Source: Gammaproteobacteria bacterium
Lineage (GTDB): Bacteria > Pseudomonadota > Gammaproteobacteria > Pseudomonadales > Azotimanducaceae_A
Direction of reading: 5' to 3'
DNA: 18,764 nt
NCBI GenBank assembly: GCA_002728935.1
Contig: PBWF01000044.1
Span: 40,851-59,614, forward strand
The notes under the pieces are model-generated. The model was not told the origin of the DNA. It did no database searches and saw only the letters and a program-made list of their open reading frames with translations. A program made the position numbers and the translations under genes. The stretch's first letter is position 1. Every line of letters starts with the position of its first letter. Below, piece after piece: positions 7,716 to 15,032 of this stretch.

Positions 7716-8636
7716 GCCGCCCATTACAAAAGCGAGTAAGCCCTTTTGTGCGTGTAGGCGATTGGCGGCCTGTTCAAAAATGACACTCCGAGGATCCCGT
7801 ACCAACCCAGGCGTAATTTCAAAATGGTTGTGAATGGGCATGTCATGCATGATCCGCAGATCTAAATCGCGCACCAGCGACTCGTTGAGTTGGTAGGTGA
7901 GCATCTCCTCAATCAACGCCTCGTTCTCGCTGGCGCGATTCGGCGCATTAAAGTGCTCCATATTGATCCAGGTGTCGGTATAGACAAAATCTGCATCCTC
8001 AATCACATCGTGTGGATCAGACACCCATTCGACCTGAGGACTCTTCTCGATCATTGACTGGATTTTTATTGAGGCTGGGTGCGCATCTGTTGGCGGCGGC
8101 GTTGCCAAGGACAAGCGAAAGGAGAGTTTGTCAGCGAGTGTGGCCAGACTATTTGAAACGTTGTTTTGGACCCCGGTATAGACCAGATGGATATCAGATA
8201 AATCTTTGCTTGATTGTTCTGTCATAGTGAGGACGTCGGTCAGCCCCTGACAAGGGTGGAACTGATCGCAACAGCCGTTGATAACAGGAACTTGGCTCAC
8301 GCGGCACATGGTTGCAATGTCATCTTGGCTAAGCAGGCGCGCCATGATGCCCTCTACATTGCGAGAAAGATATTCGATCTCATAATCGAGTTCCGTCAGT
8401 ACAAAATTGGATGCCGCCCAATCGACAAATAGTGCGTGACCGCCAAACTGTGTCATAGCGACTTCGAATGAGACGCGAGTTCGCGTGCTGGTCTTCTGGA
8501 AGAGCAGGGCGAGCGACTGTCCACTCAGTAGATCTCTGTATTGCAGAGGGGCCGCTTTGATAGTTCGAGCAAGGTCGAGTATCCGAAGCAAGTCTTCGGA
8601 AGAATAGTCGTTCAAATCATTGACGTGCTGAGTCAT
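7710..8636 (-). CDS. Ornithine carbamoyltransferase family protein with altered active-site motifs
   Basis: The 308-residue protein has the aspartate/ornithine carbamoyltransferase fold. The carbamoyl-phosphate motif STRTR (50-54) and HPCQ (127-130) are intact, and the C-terminal ANRLHAQKGLL helix is typical. Other sites differ from classic ArgF: the usual GDxNNV is GVQNNV (155-160), the SMG ornithine loop after DxW is NMEHF (225-229), and the catalytic HCLP is HDMP (264-267), replacing the cysteine with Asp. The segment after residue 70 (ELDYEIEYLSRNV) also departs from the ESxxDTA pattern. I recall similar HDMP-type sequences annotated as ornithine carbamoyltransferase in other bacteria, so this may be a subfamily with ornithine or a related amine as substrate. 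No arginine genes are adjacent. The ATG has AGGTG 8 bases upstream. The family is sure; the substrate is not. Confidence 0.85.
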   Translation of the reverse strand: MTQHVNDLNDYSSEDLLRILDLARTIKAAPLQYRDLLSGQSLALLFQKTSTRTRVSFEVAMTQFGGHALFVDWAASNFVLTELDYEIEYLSRNVEGIMARLLSQDDIATMCRVSQVPVINGCCDQFHPCQGLTDVLTMTEQSSKDLSDIHLVYTGVQNNVSNSLATLADKLSFRLSLATPPPTDAHPASIKIQSMIEKSPQVEWVSDPHDVIEDADFVYTDTWINMEHFNAPNRASENEALIEEMLTYQLNESLVRDLDLRIMHDMPIHNHFEITPGLVRDPRSVIFEQAANRLHAQKGLLAFVMGGL

Positions 8637-8699
8637 GTCGCGAGCACCTTGTTAATTAGCCAACCAGGTAATCAAACCACTAAAGGACGCGGACGTTAG

Positions 8700-8705
8700 T
8701 ATAAT
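8700..8705 (+). promoter_or_regulatory. Consensus -10 element for the SRAP gene
   Basis: TATAAT lies 36 bases before the SRAP ATG in the 105-base divergent gap with the carbamoyltransferase gene. No good -35 lies at standard spacing, so the assignment rests on the hexamer and its position. Confidence 0.4.
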
Positions 8706-8741
8706 TCGCAATCGGTGTCTACGAGTGAGTGAGGAGGGCTT

Positions 8742-9440
8742 ATGTGCGGCAGGGTCAATATTATCGATGCACCGCTTCATGCATTCTTTGCTCGGTTTCT
8801 CAATCTTCCTCTGCAAATAGAGACGGCTTTGAACATCGGCCCGACTGAGCGTGTATGGGCGCTAAAACAGAGGGATGGAGTGTTTGAAGCGCTTCTGCTG
8901 CGGTGGTGGCTCATTCCTAGTTGGTCCAATGGTCCCCAATCAAAATTTAGTATGTTCAACGCTCGTGCCGAGACGTTGCAATCGAGTAAGGCTTACTCTG
9001 GTCCATTTAAGCGTCAGCGTTGCGCGATTCCTGTGGCGAGTTATTTGGAGTGGCGAGGCCCCAAAAAAGAAAGACAACCCTTTAGTATCGAAAGAGAAGA
9101 CGGTGAAGCACTGGTCCTAGGCGGACTCTGGGATAGTTGGCAAGGGCACGATGGCCCCATCCAAAGCTGTACGATTGTTACTACTGAAGCGCCCTCCGCT
9201 TTGGCGCCTTTTCATCATCGGGCACCGCTGATGCTAAACGGAGACGCGCTGCAGACCTGGCTCGATGGGTCAAGCCAAACAAAGGAATTGGAGGGCTTGC
9301 TTGAGCCGTCTGTCCCATTCTCTCTCCGTATTCAGGACGTTGACCGAGCAGTCAATCAAGTGCGCCGGAAAGATCCAGTGGCGCAGCAGACAATTGGGCA
9401 GGCTACATTAATCGCGGCTGACTTTAATGCAGACGATTGA
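8742..9440 (+). CDS. SRAP-domain protein (YedK/HMCES family), abasic-site DNA-protein crosslinker
   Basis: SRAP proteins bind abasic sites in single-stranded DNA and form a covalent thiazolidine link through Cys2 once Met1 is removed, shielding the lesion during replication. The 232-residue protein has the required MCGR start (Cys2), NARAET (73-78), the catalytic Glu in YLEW (Glu103) and the active-site His in FHHRAP (His158). The family usually reads HxRMP there; Met is replaced by Ala. Length matches YedK. The ATG has an excellent AGGAGG 6 bases upstream and a TATAAT further up. It appears to be a single-gene unit; no SOS (LexA) box was noticed in the upstream gap. Confidence 0.94.
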   Translation: MCGRVNIIDAPLHAFFARFLNLPLQIETALNIGPTERVWALKQRDGVFEALLLRWWLIPSWSNGPQSKFSMFNARAETLQSSKAYSGPFKRQRCAIPVASYLEWRGPKKERQPFSIEREDGEALVLGGLWDSWQGHDGPIQSCTIVTTEAPSALAPFHHRAPLMLNGDALQTWLDGSSQTKELEGLLEPSVPFSLRIQDVDRAVNQVRRKDPVAQQTIGQATLIAADFNADD

Positions 9441-9832
9441 GGATTTGATCGATATCTGTTGTCAAGGCTATGAGAGTCGAGATGTGTTCCGGATAATCAT
9501 GGGGCGCGAGAACTGAGCAAAACGATGCTCAAGCAACGCAGTTTCCCTAAGTGTGAACAGGGCGTATGAGCGCGCAGGTCGATCGACGCGGTAGTCACCC
9601 TCAACTGCTTTGGTGAGGGATCTTGTTGGGGCTTTTCCGGGACGGTCATGCAGGGGAATAGTTTAGAAGACTTAATAGTGGGTTGCTCGCCGACAGTGAC
9701 CGAATCGATGAATAAAAGCCTTATGGATTAATGTGCGGATAACGGCACAAGGCGCGGTGCTGAGGACTCGGCCAAAAGAGTAGTGATTAAGAGTGCCGAC
9801 TAAAAGTACCGACTAATTAAAGGAGCATAACA
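9441..9832. other. 392-base intergenic region between the SRAP gene and ggt
   Basis: This is the longest stretch without a recognised gene. Both strands contain only short frames without family motifs or good ribosome-binding sites. A weak hairpin, CCCTCA (9598-9603) pairing with TGAGGG (9614-9619), lies 158 bases after the SRAP stop and has no clean T-run, so it is a doubtful terminator. The right end holds a 13-base-period direct repeat and the ggt ribosome-binding site. The length leaves room for a small RNA, but I see no positive sign of one. Confidence 0.6.
9792..9816. repeat. Tandem 12-base repeat, possible operator of ggt
   Basis: AGTGCCGACTAA (9792-9803) and AGTACCGACTAA (9805-9816) differ at one base and are spaced 13 bases apart. 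They end 16 bases before the ggt ATG. A looser AGTGATTAA precedes them at 9782. Their position between any promoter and the ribosome-binding site suggests a transcription-factor or leader-RNA site. Confidence 0.4.
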
Positions 9833-11533
9833 ATGAATGCGTTTCCTACTGCCCTCGTTGGCCTCTGTCTGTTGGCGCTTTCTACGTATCCTGAGTCTTC
9901 ATTTTCAGCTCATCAATCGGCCGTCAGAGGGACCGCAGGTATGGTGAGTTCAACGTCAACCCTCGGTAATGAGGCGGCAATTGCCGTGATGAAGTCGGGG
10001 GGTAATGCGATCGATGCGGCGGTCACGCTAGGTTTTGCGTTGGCGGTTACTTATCCCGAGGCGGGCAATATTGGTGGTGGTGGTTTTGCGGTTGTCAGGT
10101 TGCCCTCGGGTGAGGTCGTTTCTTTAGACCATCGAGAGCGGGCACCTGCCGCCGCCTATCGAGACATGTTTCTTGATGAGTCTGGTAATGCTGATTGGAA
10201 ACTGTCGCTTGATAGCCATTTGGCGTCTGGGGTCCCGGGGACGGTTGATGGACTGCTCAAGCTGCATGCGCGGTACGGATCAAAGCCGCTAGCGGATCTC
10301 CTGGAGCCAGCAATTGAGATGGCGGAGCAGGGCATTATGATCGAACCCGAGCAAGTCGCTCGATTTAATCGGTTGGCAGGCAAACCCGGACAATGGGCCG
10401 CCACAGTAGACAAGTTTAGTCTCGGCGGCCAGGCGTTCACGGGGAGGGAGCGGTGGAAACAGCAGCTGCTAGCCCGCACGCTAAGAGAAATCGCGGCGAA
10501 GGGACGACAAGGTTTTTATGAGGGCTGGGTCGCCGAATCGATTGCGCGCGAGATGTCGCGCGGCGGCGGTCTGATAAGCCTCGATGACCTGAAGCGCTAT
10601 GAAAGTGTTTGGAGAGATCCCATTCGTACGAGCTACCGAGGCTACGATATCTGGAGCATGGGGCCGCCCTCGTCAGGCGGGATCCTCATTGCCCAGATCC
10701 TCAATATGCTGGAGCCCTACAACCTTGGTGCGATGGGGTGGGGAAGCGCGAGATTGACCCACCTCGTTGTCGAAGCAGCGCGTCGGGCTTATGCCGATCG
10801 GTCCGTTCATTTGGGCGACCCAGACTTTTGGGAGGTGCCCACCGCAAAGCTGATGGACGTCAACTACGCGCGCGAAAGGATGAAAGATTTTGACCCCGAA
10901 AGAGCCACCCTCAGTCGAGAGCTCGCAGCAGGTCAATGGACCGATGAAAGCGAGGACACGACGCATTACAGCCTGATTGACAAAGACGGCATGATGGTGG
11001 CTATTACGACCACCCTGAACAGCTCGTTCGGCAGTCAGCTAGTAATACCCGGTACGGGTATCTTGATGAACAACGAGATGGATGATTTCTCTGCCCAGCC
11101 TGGCGTTCCTAACCAATTTGGACTGTTAGGGGCCGAAGCCAATGCGATCCAGCCAATGAAACGGATGCTGAGCTCCATGACGCCCACGCTGGTGACTCGC
11201 GATGGCGTACCTTTTCTGATCACGGGTTCTCCCGGTGGTTCAACGATCATCACGACTGTGCTCCAGGTGATCATGAATGTCATTGACCACAGCATGTCTT
11301 TATCAGAGGCAGTAGGCTCGCCTAGGTTCCATCATCAGTGGTTTCCAGATGCCATTCAGTTCGGTCCCAGGGCGTTAAGTCCAGACACCCTCGATCTTCT
11401 GCAGGAAAAGGGGCACCAGCTCCGGCACCGAAGCGCCATCGGCGATGCCAATTCGATCCTGATTAAAGATGATGCTTACTGGGGTGTGAAGGATCCGCGG
11501 GAATTTGGTTCTGCTCTGGGTTACGACCGGTAA
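9833..11533 (+). CDS. ggt: Gamma-glutamyltransferase (gamma-glutamyltranspeptidase), exported
   Basis: GGT removes or transfers the gamma-glutamyl group of glutathione and related peptides in the periplasm. The 566-residue precursor begins with a signal peptide (hydrophobic about 5-18, probable cleavage after SFSA near residue 26). The proprotein cleaves itself before Thr376 in DTTHYS; that Thr becomes the N-terminal nucleophile of the small subunit. Downstream, NNEMDDFS, LSSMTPT, the oxyanion GSPGGS and RFHHQW follow E. coli GGT closely, as does the large-subunit GNIGGGGFAV. The residue before the cleavage site is Asp, where E. coli has Gln. The ATG has AAAGGAG 8 bases upstream. A tandem repeat lies just before that site. 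The stop overlaps the facing DUF3080 gene by 13 bases. Confidence 0.96.
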   Translation: MNAFPTALVGLCLLALSTYPESSFSAHQSAVRGTAGMVSSTSTLGNEAAIAVMKSGGNAIDAAVTLGFALAVTYPEAGNIGGGGFAVVRLPSGEVVSLDHRERAPAAAYRDMFLDESGNADWKLSLDSHLASGVPGTVDGLLKLHARYGSKPLADLLEPAIEMAEQGIMIEPEQVARFNRLAGKPGQWAATVDKFSLGGQAFTGRERWKQQLLARTLREIAAKGRQGFYEGWVAESIAREMSRGGGLISLDDLKRYESVWRDPIRTSYRGYDIWSMGPPSSGGILIAQILNMLEPYNLGAMGWGSARLTHLVVEAARRAYADRSVHLGDPDFWEVPTAKLMDVNYARERMKDFDPERATLSRELAAGQWTDESEDTTHYSLIDKDGMMVAITTTLNSSFGSQLVIPGTGILMNNEMDDFSAQPGVPNQFGLLGAEANAIQPMKRMLSSMTPTLVTRDGVPFLITGSPGGSTIITTVLQVIMNVIDHSMSLSEAVGSPRFHHQWFPDAIQFGPRALSPDTLDLLQEKGHQLRHRSAIGDANSILIKDDAYWGVKDPREFGSALGYDR

Positions 11534-12534
11534 CCTGGCCTTAATCCGCAGGTGCCGAGCGTATCCCCTAAGCGCTGAACGTGGCTGACAAGCAACGCCC
11601 GCGTGTTGTCGATTAACTGGTCGCGCTCAGTTTGGAAAGCAGTTAGGGCGGGCGTTTGCCCCGTTGTCAGCGAACGTTCCAGCTCGGCCACCGCAGGCAT
11701 CACCTTGCGCGTGGCTTGCTCTAACCGATTGAATTCACGTTGAACAGACGTTGCGAAGAGTCGCGTCACCAGGCCCTCGAACCGGTCTGCTCTGGCATTG
11801 GACTGCTCATTGAAACAAAGCGGTCTTCTCTCGAAAAATTGATCGAGATGATGTTCGGCCTCCTGCAGATGTTCGGACAGCGATAGCCAGCCGCCCAAGA
11901 GCTTTCCCCCTAGGCCGCTATTCAATGGTTGCAGTGAGTCGTAGATGGAGCTGACTTCCAGCAACTCTCCCCGCTTCAGCAGAATCATTTGTTGGGACAA
12001 AGCATTGAGCGCCATAACCTCTGACAAAGTACTTTGAGGCGTAATCTGTGTGTAGGTTGAGTGTTTCCAGAACGTCATCATCTCATCACTTAAAAGCACG
12101 GCTTGCTCGATGTGCGCGTTTCGTTTTGCCAGCTTTGACGCCAGCGCCTCGCTGAGCAATTGGGCGGTCGGTGGGTCTTCAGAACGAAGCGCCGTGATGC
12201 AATCCGGTGCGAAGGCGATGAAACGCAAGTCGAAGAACAGCACGGTGATGGGGTCTGCCAGGCGGCCCAGTTGGTTGTTGCGCTCGGCAACCACCTGCTG
12301 CAGCTTGCAGCCCCTCATTGAAAGATAATCCAACAGATCAAGCGTCGATTGATCGGCCCGAAGGGCATGGATGGCGACCGCTCGCGCTCGCCGATCGATG
12401 GAAACTGGTGGTTGTGCGTTTGGGTGGTGCTCGGTGTCAAGAATGTCGGCTAGCCGATTGGTGTAGGTCTCTAGCTCGGGGTCTAGTCCCTCTCGGGAAC
12501 AGGCTTGCGCGGCTAACATGACGCAAGCGGCCAC
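11521..12534 (-). CDS. DUF3080 family lipoprotein
   Basis: This is a predicted outer- or inner-membrane lipoprotein of the DUF3080 family, found in gammaproteobacteria and of unknown function. From the chosen GTG it has 337 residues, beginning with a short hydrophobic segment ending in LAAQAC, whose Cys (residue 12) fits a lipobox. Family-typical segments include LDLLDYLSMRGCKLQQVVAERNN, LGRLADP and LRFIAFAPDCITAL; the rest is mostly helical. The frame is open for 86 codons upstream, but that part is basic, lacks similarity and would bury the lipobox, while GGAG sits 7 bases before GTG 12534. The short n-region without Lys/Arg is odd and leaves the start somewhat uncertain. It faces ggt, with a 13-base overlap at the stops, and diverges from cpsG. 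Confidence 0.82.
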   Translation of the reverse strand: MAACVMLAAQACSREGLDPELETYTNRLADILDTEHHPNAQPPVSIDRRARAVAIHALRADQSTLDLLDYLSMRGCKLQQVVAERNNQLGRLADPITVLFFDLRFIAFAPDCITALRSEDPPTAQLLSEALASKLAKRNAHIEQAVLLSDEMMTFWKHSTYTQITPQSTLSEVMALNALSQQMILLKRGELLEVSSIYDSLQPLNSGLGGKLLGGWLSLSEHLQEAEHHLDQFFERRPLCFNEQSNARADRFEGLVTRLFATSVQREFNRLEQATRKVMPAVAELERSLTTGQTPALTAFQTERDQLIDNTRALLVSHVQRLGDTLGTCGLRPGYRS

Positions 12535-12541
12535 AATCAGT

Positions 12542-12545
12542 CTCC
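12542..12545 (-). promoter_or_regulatory. Ribosome-binding site supporting the DUF3080 GTG start
   Basis: GGAG on the minus strand lies 7 bases before GTG 12534. It puts the lipobox cysteine at residue 12, consistent with a lipoprotein signal. Confidence 0.5.
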
Positions 12546-12762
12546 AGCTCGGATATCTATATGAATTGAAGCGAGTGAGCCCGTCTTGTAGCGCCTGTGC
12601 GCTAGCCCTGGCTCTAACCGTAGTCCGTACTCCAATCCTGATCCACCATTGAATTAAGGTGTTGATCTGCGTCCTCACGATTGCAAAATGACCAACTTTT
12701 GGAGCGTTAACCGATTTCAAGGGGCTATAAAGCATGTGGAGTGCACGTCGAATGGTCTGTGA

Positions 12763-12793
12763 TTGCCTGGCTGTAAAACCACTCGTGTACAAT
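12763..12793 (+). promoter_or_regulatory. Possible promoter of the cpsG-djlA-kinase-nucleotidylyltransferase unit
   Basis: TTGCCT (12763-12768) and TACAAT (12788-12793) stand 19 bases apart, a slightly long spacer. The predicted transcription start near 12800 lies after the ATG at 12792, favouring the ATG at 12822 as cpsG start. Confidence 0.4.
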
Positions 12794-12821
12794 GCTGGCT
12801 TTTGGAAGGCTTGGATTAACC

Positions 12822-14183
12822 ATGGATTTATCCGCTTTTAAGGCTTACGACATTCGTGGCCGGATTCCTGATCAATTAAACGTTGAATTGGCTGAACAGA
12901 TTGGTTTGGCCTATGCAGCGTGGCTAAAACCGAGCAATGTCATTGTCGGTCACGATATACGGTTGACGAGCCCTGAACTCACAGAGGCCTTGATCAGCGG
13001 GTTGCGAAAAGCAGGGGTTAATTGCCACTTTATCGGGGAGTGCGGCACGGAGGAGGTATACTTCGCGACTGACTTTTACGAGATGGACGGCGGGATCATG
13101 GTGACCGCGAGCCATAATCCCAAAGATTACAACGGGATGAAGTTCGTTCGAGAAAATAGCAAACCTGTTAGTGGCGATGATGGGCTTGCCGAAATCGAAG
13201 CGCTGATCCGAGAGGGCGTGCTCGGCAACGATCAGAGCGAGGAAACCGGGTCTCTTGATTCGCTAGATCACCGGAAAGACTACATCGCTCATTTGCTGAG
13301 TTACGTTGATCGCTCTGCATTGAAACCGCTGAAAATTGTGACCAACGCGGGTCATGGCGGGGCAGGGATAGCCATTGACGAGCTTGCGCCGCATTTGCCT
13401 TTTGAATTTGTTTCCATTCATCACGCGCCAGATGGGCACTTTCCGGAGGGTGTTCCCAATCCACTGCTAGTGGAGAATAGAGCGCCAACCATTGACGCCA
13501 TCAAAGCGTTCAACGCTGATTTTGGCATCGCTTGGGATGGAGATTTTGATCGTTGTTTCTTTTTCGATCAGAACGGACGATTTATTGAGGGCTACTACAT
13601 GGTTGGCCTTCTGGCCAGTTCATTCCTAGACCGGGAGCCTGGTGCGGCGATAGCCTACGATCCTAGACTGACCTGGAACACCGAAGCGATTGTTCAAGAA
13701 GCAGGAGGTAGGCCAATCATGAGCAAGACAGGGCATGCCTTTTTTAAAGCTACCCTTCGAAAAGAAAACGCGGTTTATGGGGGGGAGATGAGCGCTCACC
13801 ATTATTTCCGCGATTTCGCTTCTTGTGACAGCGGCATGATCCCTTGGCTCTTGATCGCGGAAATGATTTCGAAAACGGGCCATTCACTTGCCGAGCTTGT
13901 AGACGAGCGGATGGCTCGCTTCCCGGCAAGCGGAGAGATTAACCGTAAGGTCAATGATGCCAATGCGACGATTGCGCGTATTCGAGCGGCTTTTGAAGCC
14001 GATGCAACTGATATCGACACTACGGATGGCATTAGCCTGTCGTTCCCAACTTGGCGATTTAACTTGCGGATGTCCAACACAGAGCCCGTGATTCGGTTGA
14101 ACGTTGAATCTCGAGGAGACGCACCGCTCATGACCGAGAAAACAGACATGCTACTGACCTTGATCGGTGGTGAACCCGCTTAG
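12822..14183 (+). CDS. cpsG: Phosphomannomutase CpsG/ManB
   Basis: The enzyme interconverts mannose 6-phosphate and mannose 1-phosphate, the precursor of GDP-mannose for polysaccharides. The 453-residue protein follows E. coli CpsG throughout: FKAYDIRGR, the catalytic-serine loop TASHNPKDYNGMK, the metal loop DGDFDRC, the sugar-binding GEMSAHHYF and the phosphate-binding RMSNTEPVIRLN near the C-terminus. I chose the ATG at 12822 because homologues begin just before FKAYDIRG and the likely promoter overlaps an ATG 30 bases upstream; the ribosome-binding site is modest. It lies 45 bases before djlA and on the same strand as the sugar kinase and nucleotidylyltransferase. No mannose-1-phosphate guanylyltransferase of the CpsB type is in the window. 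A dual phosphoglucomutase role, as in AlgC, is possible. Confidence 0.94.
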   Translation: MDLSAFKAYDIRGRIPDQLNVELAEQIGLAYAAWLKPSNVIVGHDIRLTSPELTEALISGLRKAGVNCHFIGECGTEEVYFATDFYEMDGGIMVTASHNPKDYNGMKFVRENSKPVSGDDGLAEIEALIREGVLGNDQSEETGSLDSLDHRKDYIAHLLSYVDRSALKPLKIVTNAGHGGAGIAIDELAPHLPFEFVSIHHAPDGHFPEGVPNPLLVENRAPTIDAIKAFNADFGIAWDGDFDRCFFFDQNGRFIEGYYMVGLLASSFLDREPGAAIAYDPRLTWNTEAIVQEAGGRPIMSKTGHAFFKATLRKENAVYGGEMSAHHYFRDFASCDSGMIPWLLIAEMISKTGHSLAELVDERMARFPASGEINRKVNDANATIARIRAAFEADATDIDTTDGISLSFPTWRFNLRMSNTEPVIRLNVESRGDAPLMTEKTDMLLTLIGGEPA

Positions 14184-14228
14184 GGCATGGGGTATTGCCG
14201 TTTTCGATGTTGAGAAGAGGGTAGACGC

Positions 14229-14969
14229 ATGAGCTGGTTAGGCGGGTTACTTGGCGGGACATTAGGATTTGCCCTTGGGGGACCCCTCGGGGCGATCCTG
14301 GGTGCGATCGCTGGTCAATCTATCTCGGCTCGAGCACCGCGTGCGCTCGACGCCAACTCTAAACAAACGATCTTTTTTACTTCTCTGTTTGCCATGCTGG
14401 GTAGTCTGGCGAAGGCGGACGGGCGGGTCTCAAAGGCTGAAATTCGGTTTGTTGAGCAACTGATGCGAGATCAGCTCAGGCTCGCGGAAGACGTGCGCAC
14501 ACTCGCGATTAATATTTTCAACGAAGCGAAGAAAAGGCCCGCTACCTTTGAGGCTTATGCGCGCCAATTCGGCGAAGTCTTTTCCCAAGAACCAGAGCAA
14601 CGAGAAATGTTGTTGAGGCTGCTCGTGCAAGCAGCCATGGCCGATGGGGAGATGCACGAGCACGAGGCAAGGTTGCTCAAACGAGCTGCTCAAATCTTTG
14701 ATCTTGCCTCGCTGCTTGAACAACTCCTGGATCGAATTAACGATGGTAGCGATGCGAGCAGTCTTGATCAGTGCTACGCGATACTAGAGTCCGAGCCAGA
14801 GGACGAGTTGTCCGTCATTAAGAAGCGGTATCGACGGCTAGCGATGAAGTATCATCCCGATCGCATTCAGAGTCAGGGGCTTCCGCCTGAACTACTGACC
14901 GCGGCGGAGGAAAAATTCAAAGAAATTCAGGATGCGTTTGATCGCATTGAGCGGGCGCGTGGTGATTGA
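14229..14969 (+). CDS. djlA: DjlA-like membrane-anchored DnaJ co-chaperone
   Basis: DjlA is a co-chaperone of DnaK held in the inner membrane, and its overproduction in E. coli activates the Rcs system and capsule genes. The 246-residue protein has a glycine-rich hydrophobic N-terminus (about 3-29) serving as the membrane segment. A TerB-like helical domain follows (about 45-150, with FAMLGSLAKADGRVS and QAAMADGEMHEHE), and then a C-terminal J domain (about 180-246) with the HPD motif at 209-211 that stimulates DnaK. It lacks most of the Gly/Gln-rich linker of E. coli DjlA and is about 25 residues shorter. GAGGG lies 7 bases before the ATG. It sits between cpsG and the sugar kinase with short gaps, so co-transcription is likely. 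Confidence 0.92.
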   Translation: MSWLGGLLGGTLGFALGGPLGAILGAIAGQSISARAPRALDANSKQTIFFTSLFAMLGSLAKADGRVSKAEIRFVEQLMRDQLRLAEDVRTLAINIFNEAKKRPATFEAYARQFGEVFSQEPEQREMLLRLLVQAAMADGEMHEHEARLLKRAAQIFDLASLLEQLLDRINDGSDASSLDQCYAILESEPEDELSVIKKRYRRLAMKYHPDRIQSQGLPPELLTAAEEKFKEIQDAFDRIERARGD

Positions 14970-15032
14970 TGGCGAACGTGATGGTTACGCTTGAGCGGTT
15001 AACGTCCATCAGGGCGATGATGGGCGAGCGCC

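Noticed and set aside
9598..9619. Rho-independent terminator after the SRAP gene
   Set aside because: The stem is 6 bases with a 10-base loop, lies 158 bases from the stop and is not followed by a T-run.
9500..9649. Minus-strand frame of about 49 codons from ATG 9649
   Set aside because: No ribosome-binding site, no recognisable motif, and composition typical of non-coding sequence.
12535..12792. N-terminal extension of the DUF3080 protein by 86 codons
   Set aside because: It is basic, without family similarity, overlaps the cpsG promoter region and would bury the lipobox.
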